Below are positions 13,217 to 14,258 of a stretch of DNA of 14,258 bases, piece after piece. Source of the DNA: JANRLJ01 sp034437895. GTDB taxonomy: Bacteria > Chloroflexota > Anaerolineae > Aggregatilineales > Phototrophicaceae. The notes under the pieces are model-generated. The model saw only the letters and a list, made by a program, of their open reading frames with translations, was not told the origin of the DNA and made no database searches. The DNA is taken from the NCBI GenBank assembly GCA_034437895.1, contig DAOTTO010000415.1:1-14258 (forward strand). Reading direction: 5' to 3'. The stretch's first letter is position 1; each line of letters begins with the position of its first letter. A program made the position numbers and the translations under genes.

Positions 13217-14119
13217 TTAAAGCGCTGCTACCGCCGGAATAATGTCTCTTCCGAAGATCTCAAGCGGTATGATCTCTTGAATATTGTTCATGTTGAAGAT
13301 GGCGTGTTGAATGCCGACTTCCGCCAATTCGCCGCACATATCCACCACTTCCGCCGCGCTCAAGCCTCCCGCCGTCAGTGTGGCGGAACCGAGCGCCGTG
13401 CGTTCAATCTCATCATAATTGCGTCCGAGCGTTTGGCAGTGTTCGCGCAGGACATCCAGCTTATGCCGAATTTGCTCTTTAGCCGCTTGTACATCTTTGA
13501 GGCTGCCGCCGGAGAACAAATTACACGCATCGCCATACTGTGCCACCATCCGCAGCGTTTTCTTCTCGCCGCCGCCGCCAATCACAATCGGCGGATGCGG
13601 TCTGCTCACGGGCTGCGGGTGATTCATCGGCTCGGCAAGCTGATAATGCTGCCCGTTGATAGGCGTTAGATCATCCTTCCACATCTGATGGGCGATTTGC
13701 AGCGTTTCTTCCAATCGTTCAAAGCGCTCTTTCATCGACGGAAATGGCAGCCCTAAACCGAGCGATTCGCGCTCATACCAACCCGCCCCGATGCCCAAAT
13801 AAGCGCGTCCGCCGGAAAGCACATCCAACGTCGTCACAACTTTGATGAGATGCCCCGGATGCCGGTAGATGTTGCCCGTCACCAAAATGCCCAATTTCAT
13901 GCACTCCGTCAGCGCGGCGATATACGTCATCGCCGTATAGCCTTCCAGCATCGGCTGTTCCGCCGGAAGCATCATCTCCATCTGGAAGAAATGATCCATC
14001 ACCCACACACTGTAAAATCCGGCCTCCTCGGCGGTACGGGCAATTGTACGCAGCGTCGGCGCGATATTTTCCTGCCCGCCTGACCAATCAAAACGAAAGA
14101 TTTGCAAACCGATTTTCAT
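13217..14119 (-). CDS. LLM-class F420-dependent oxidoreductase, Rv1855c-type
   Basis: This 300-residue enzyme of the bacterial luciferase-like (TIM-barrel) superfamily is most like the F420-dependent branch. Characteristic stretches are AEEAGFYSVWVMDHFFQ, PMLEGYTAMTYIAALTECMK, YRHPGHLIKVVTTLDVLSGG and RAYLGIGAGWYERE, then PFPSMKERFERLEETLQI, HPPIVIGGGGEKKTLRMVAQYGDACN. This order matches the family I know as the Rv1855c type of probable F420-dependent oxidoreductase, which is near this length, so the gene looks complete. Substrate is unknown; such enzymes transfer hydride between F420H2 (or FMNH2) and diverse organic compounds. AAAGGGA lies 8 nt before the ATG at 14119. No F420-biosynthesis gene is in view, so flavin use instead cannot be excluded. 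Confidence 0.9.
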   Translation of the reverse strand: MKIGLQIFRFDWSGGQENIAPTLRTIARTAEEAGFYSVWVMDHFFQMEMMLPAEQPMLEGYTAMTYIAALTECMKLGILVTGNIYRHPGHLIKVVTTLDVLSGGRAYLGIGAGWYERESLGLGLPFPSMKERFERLEETLQIAHQMWKDDLTPINGQHYQLAEPMNHPQPVSRPHPPIVIGGGGEKKTLRMVAQYGDACNLFSGGSLKDVQAAKEQIRHKLDVLREHCQTLGRNYDEIERTALGSATLTAGGLSAAEVVDMCGELAEVGIQHAIFNMNNIQEIIPLEIFGRDIIPAVAAL

Positions 14120-14165
14120 TGTTTTTGTCCCTTTTTATTATATTAGGACTTTCGCTCACGCATTT

Positions 14166-14258
14166 ACCCCACCCCTAAATCCCCTCCCCATTGCATGGAG
14201 AGGGGACTTCAAGATGCGTTTTTCTCCCCCTCTCCAAGTATTGGAGAGGGGGCCGGGG
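14166..14258. repeat. two-hairpin dispersed element, copy B (inverted, cut by window end)
   Basis: This is copy A (6081-6187) in opposite orientation. CCCCACCCCTAAATCCCCTC (14167-14186) is identical to the reverse complement of copy A's right end, followed by a different stem tip and AGGGGACTT. Stem-loops are 14180-14206 and 14226-14252; the second has a 12-bp perfect stem with loop GTA. The element lies upstream of the oxidoreductase gene and continues beyond the window. Confidence 0.75.

Noticed and set aside
14137..14142. Minus-strand TATAAT in front of the F420-type oxidoreductase
   Set aside because: Transcription would start at about the ribosome binding site (14128-14134), so it is unlikely to be the promoter; the A/T richness explains the match.

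Overview
The window is a stretch of bacterial chromosome with mid-range G+C. I infer a Chloroflexota (Anaerolineae-like) host. The reasons are an ECF sigma/anti-sigma pair, a stand-alone GAF protein, a receiver-first histidine kinase, an F420-type luciferase-like oxidoreductase of the Rv1855c kind, a secreted protein with a PTPTPT linker, and gene borders filled with short hairpin and CTTTGCG-type dispersed repeats. This is inference from gene style; no rRNA or tRNA is present to fix it.

Layout. 1-1022: a repeat-like leader and a membrane-anchored coiled-coil protein. 1130-2407: a two-gene unit, ECF sigma factor followed 4 nt later by a cysteine-free, multi-pass candidate anti-sigma protein, with a strong hairpin in its leader. 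2490-3346: a soluble GAF protein under a promoter flanked by an 8-bp inverted repeat, then a 76-residue helical protein. 3417-4001 (minus): a soluble protein with what looks like two tandem PGDYG-like units, sharing a divergent intergenic region with the next gene. 4178-5932: an exported protein built from two 163-residue modules, each with three 36-residue repeats and a cysteine pair, closed by a strong terminator. 5933-6560: a gene-free stretch with a two-hairpin element, a 78-bp inverted-repeat element and the last ~30 codons of a lost AraC-type regulator. 6561-7829: REC-histidine kinase. 7922-9082: EamA/DMT transporter with a 100-residue tail. 9280-10212 (minus): PfkB sugar kinase. 10494-10970 (minus): a collapsed cation/proton antiporter gene whose stub runs directly into a PII-like C-terminal remnant. 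11404-13077: an unrecognised four-helix membrane protein. 13217-14119 (minus): F420-type oxidoreductase. 14166-14258: a second, inverted copy of the two-hairpin element, cut by the window edge.

The genes do not form one pathway. The common theme is signal handling (sigma/anti-sigma, GAF, REC-HK, an AraC remnant, a PII-like remnant) mixed with membrane proteins of unknown role and two metabolic enzymes. The strongest candidates for undescribed biology are the 36/163-residue repeat protein at 4178-5932 and the two-hairpin dispersed element, whose stem sequences differ between copies while pairing is kept. I see no CRISPR array, transposase, defence cassette, tRNA or rRNA.
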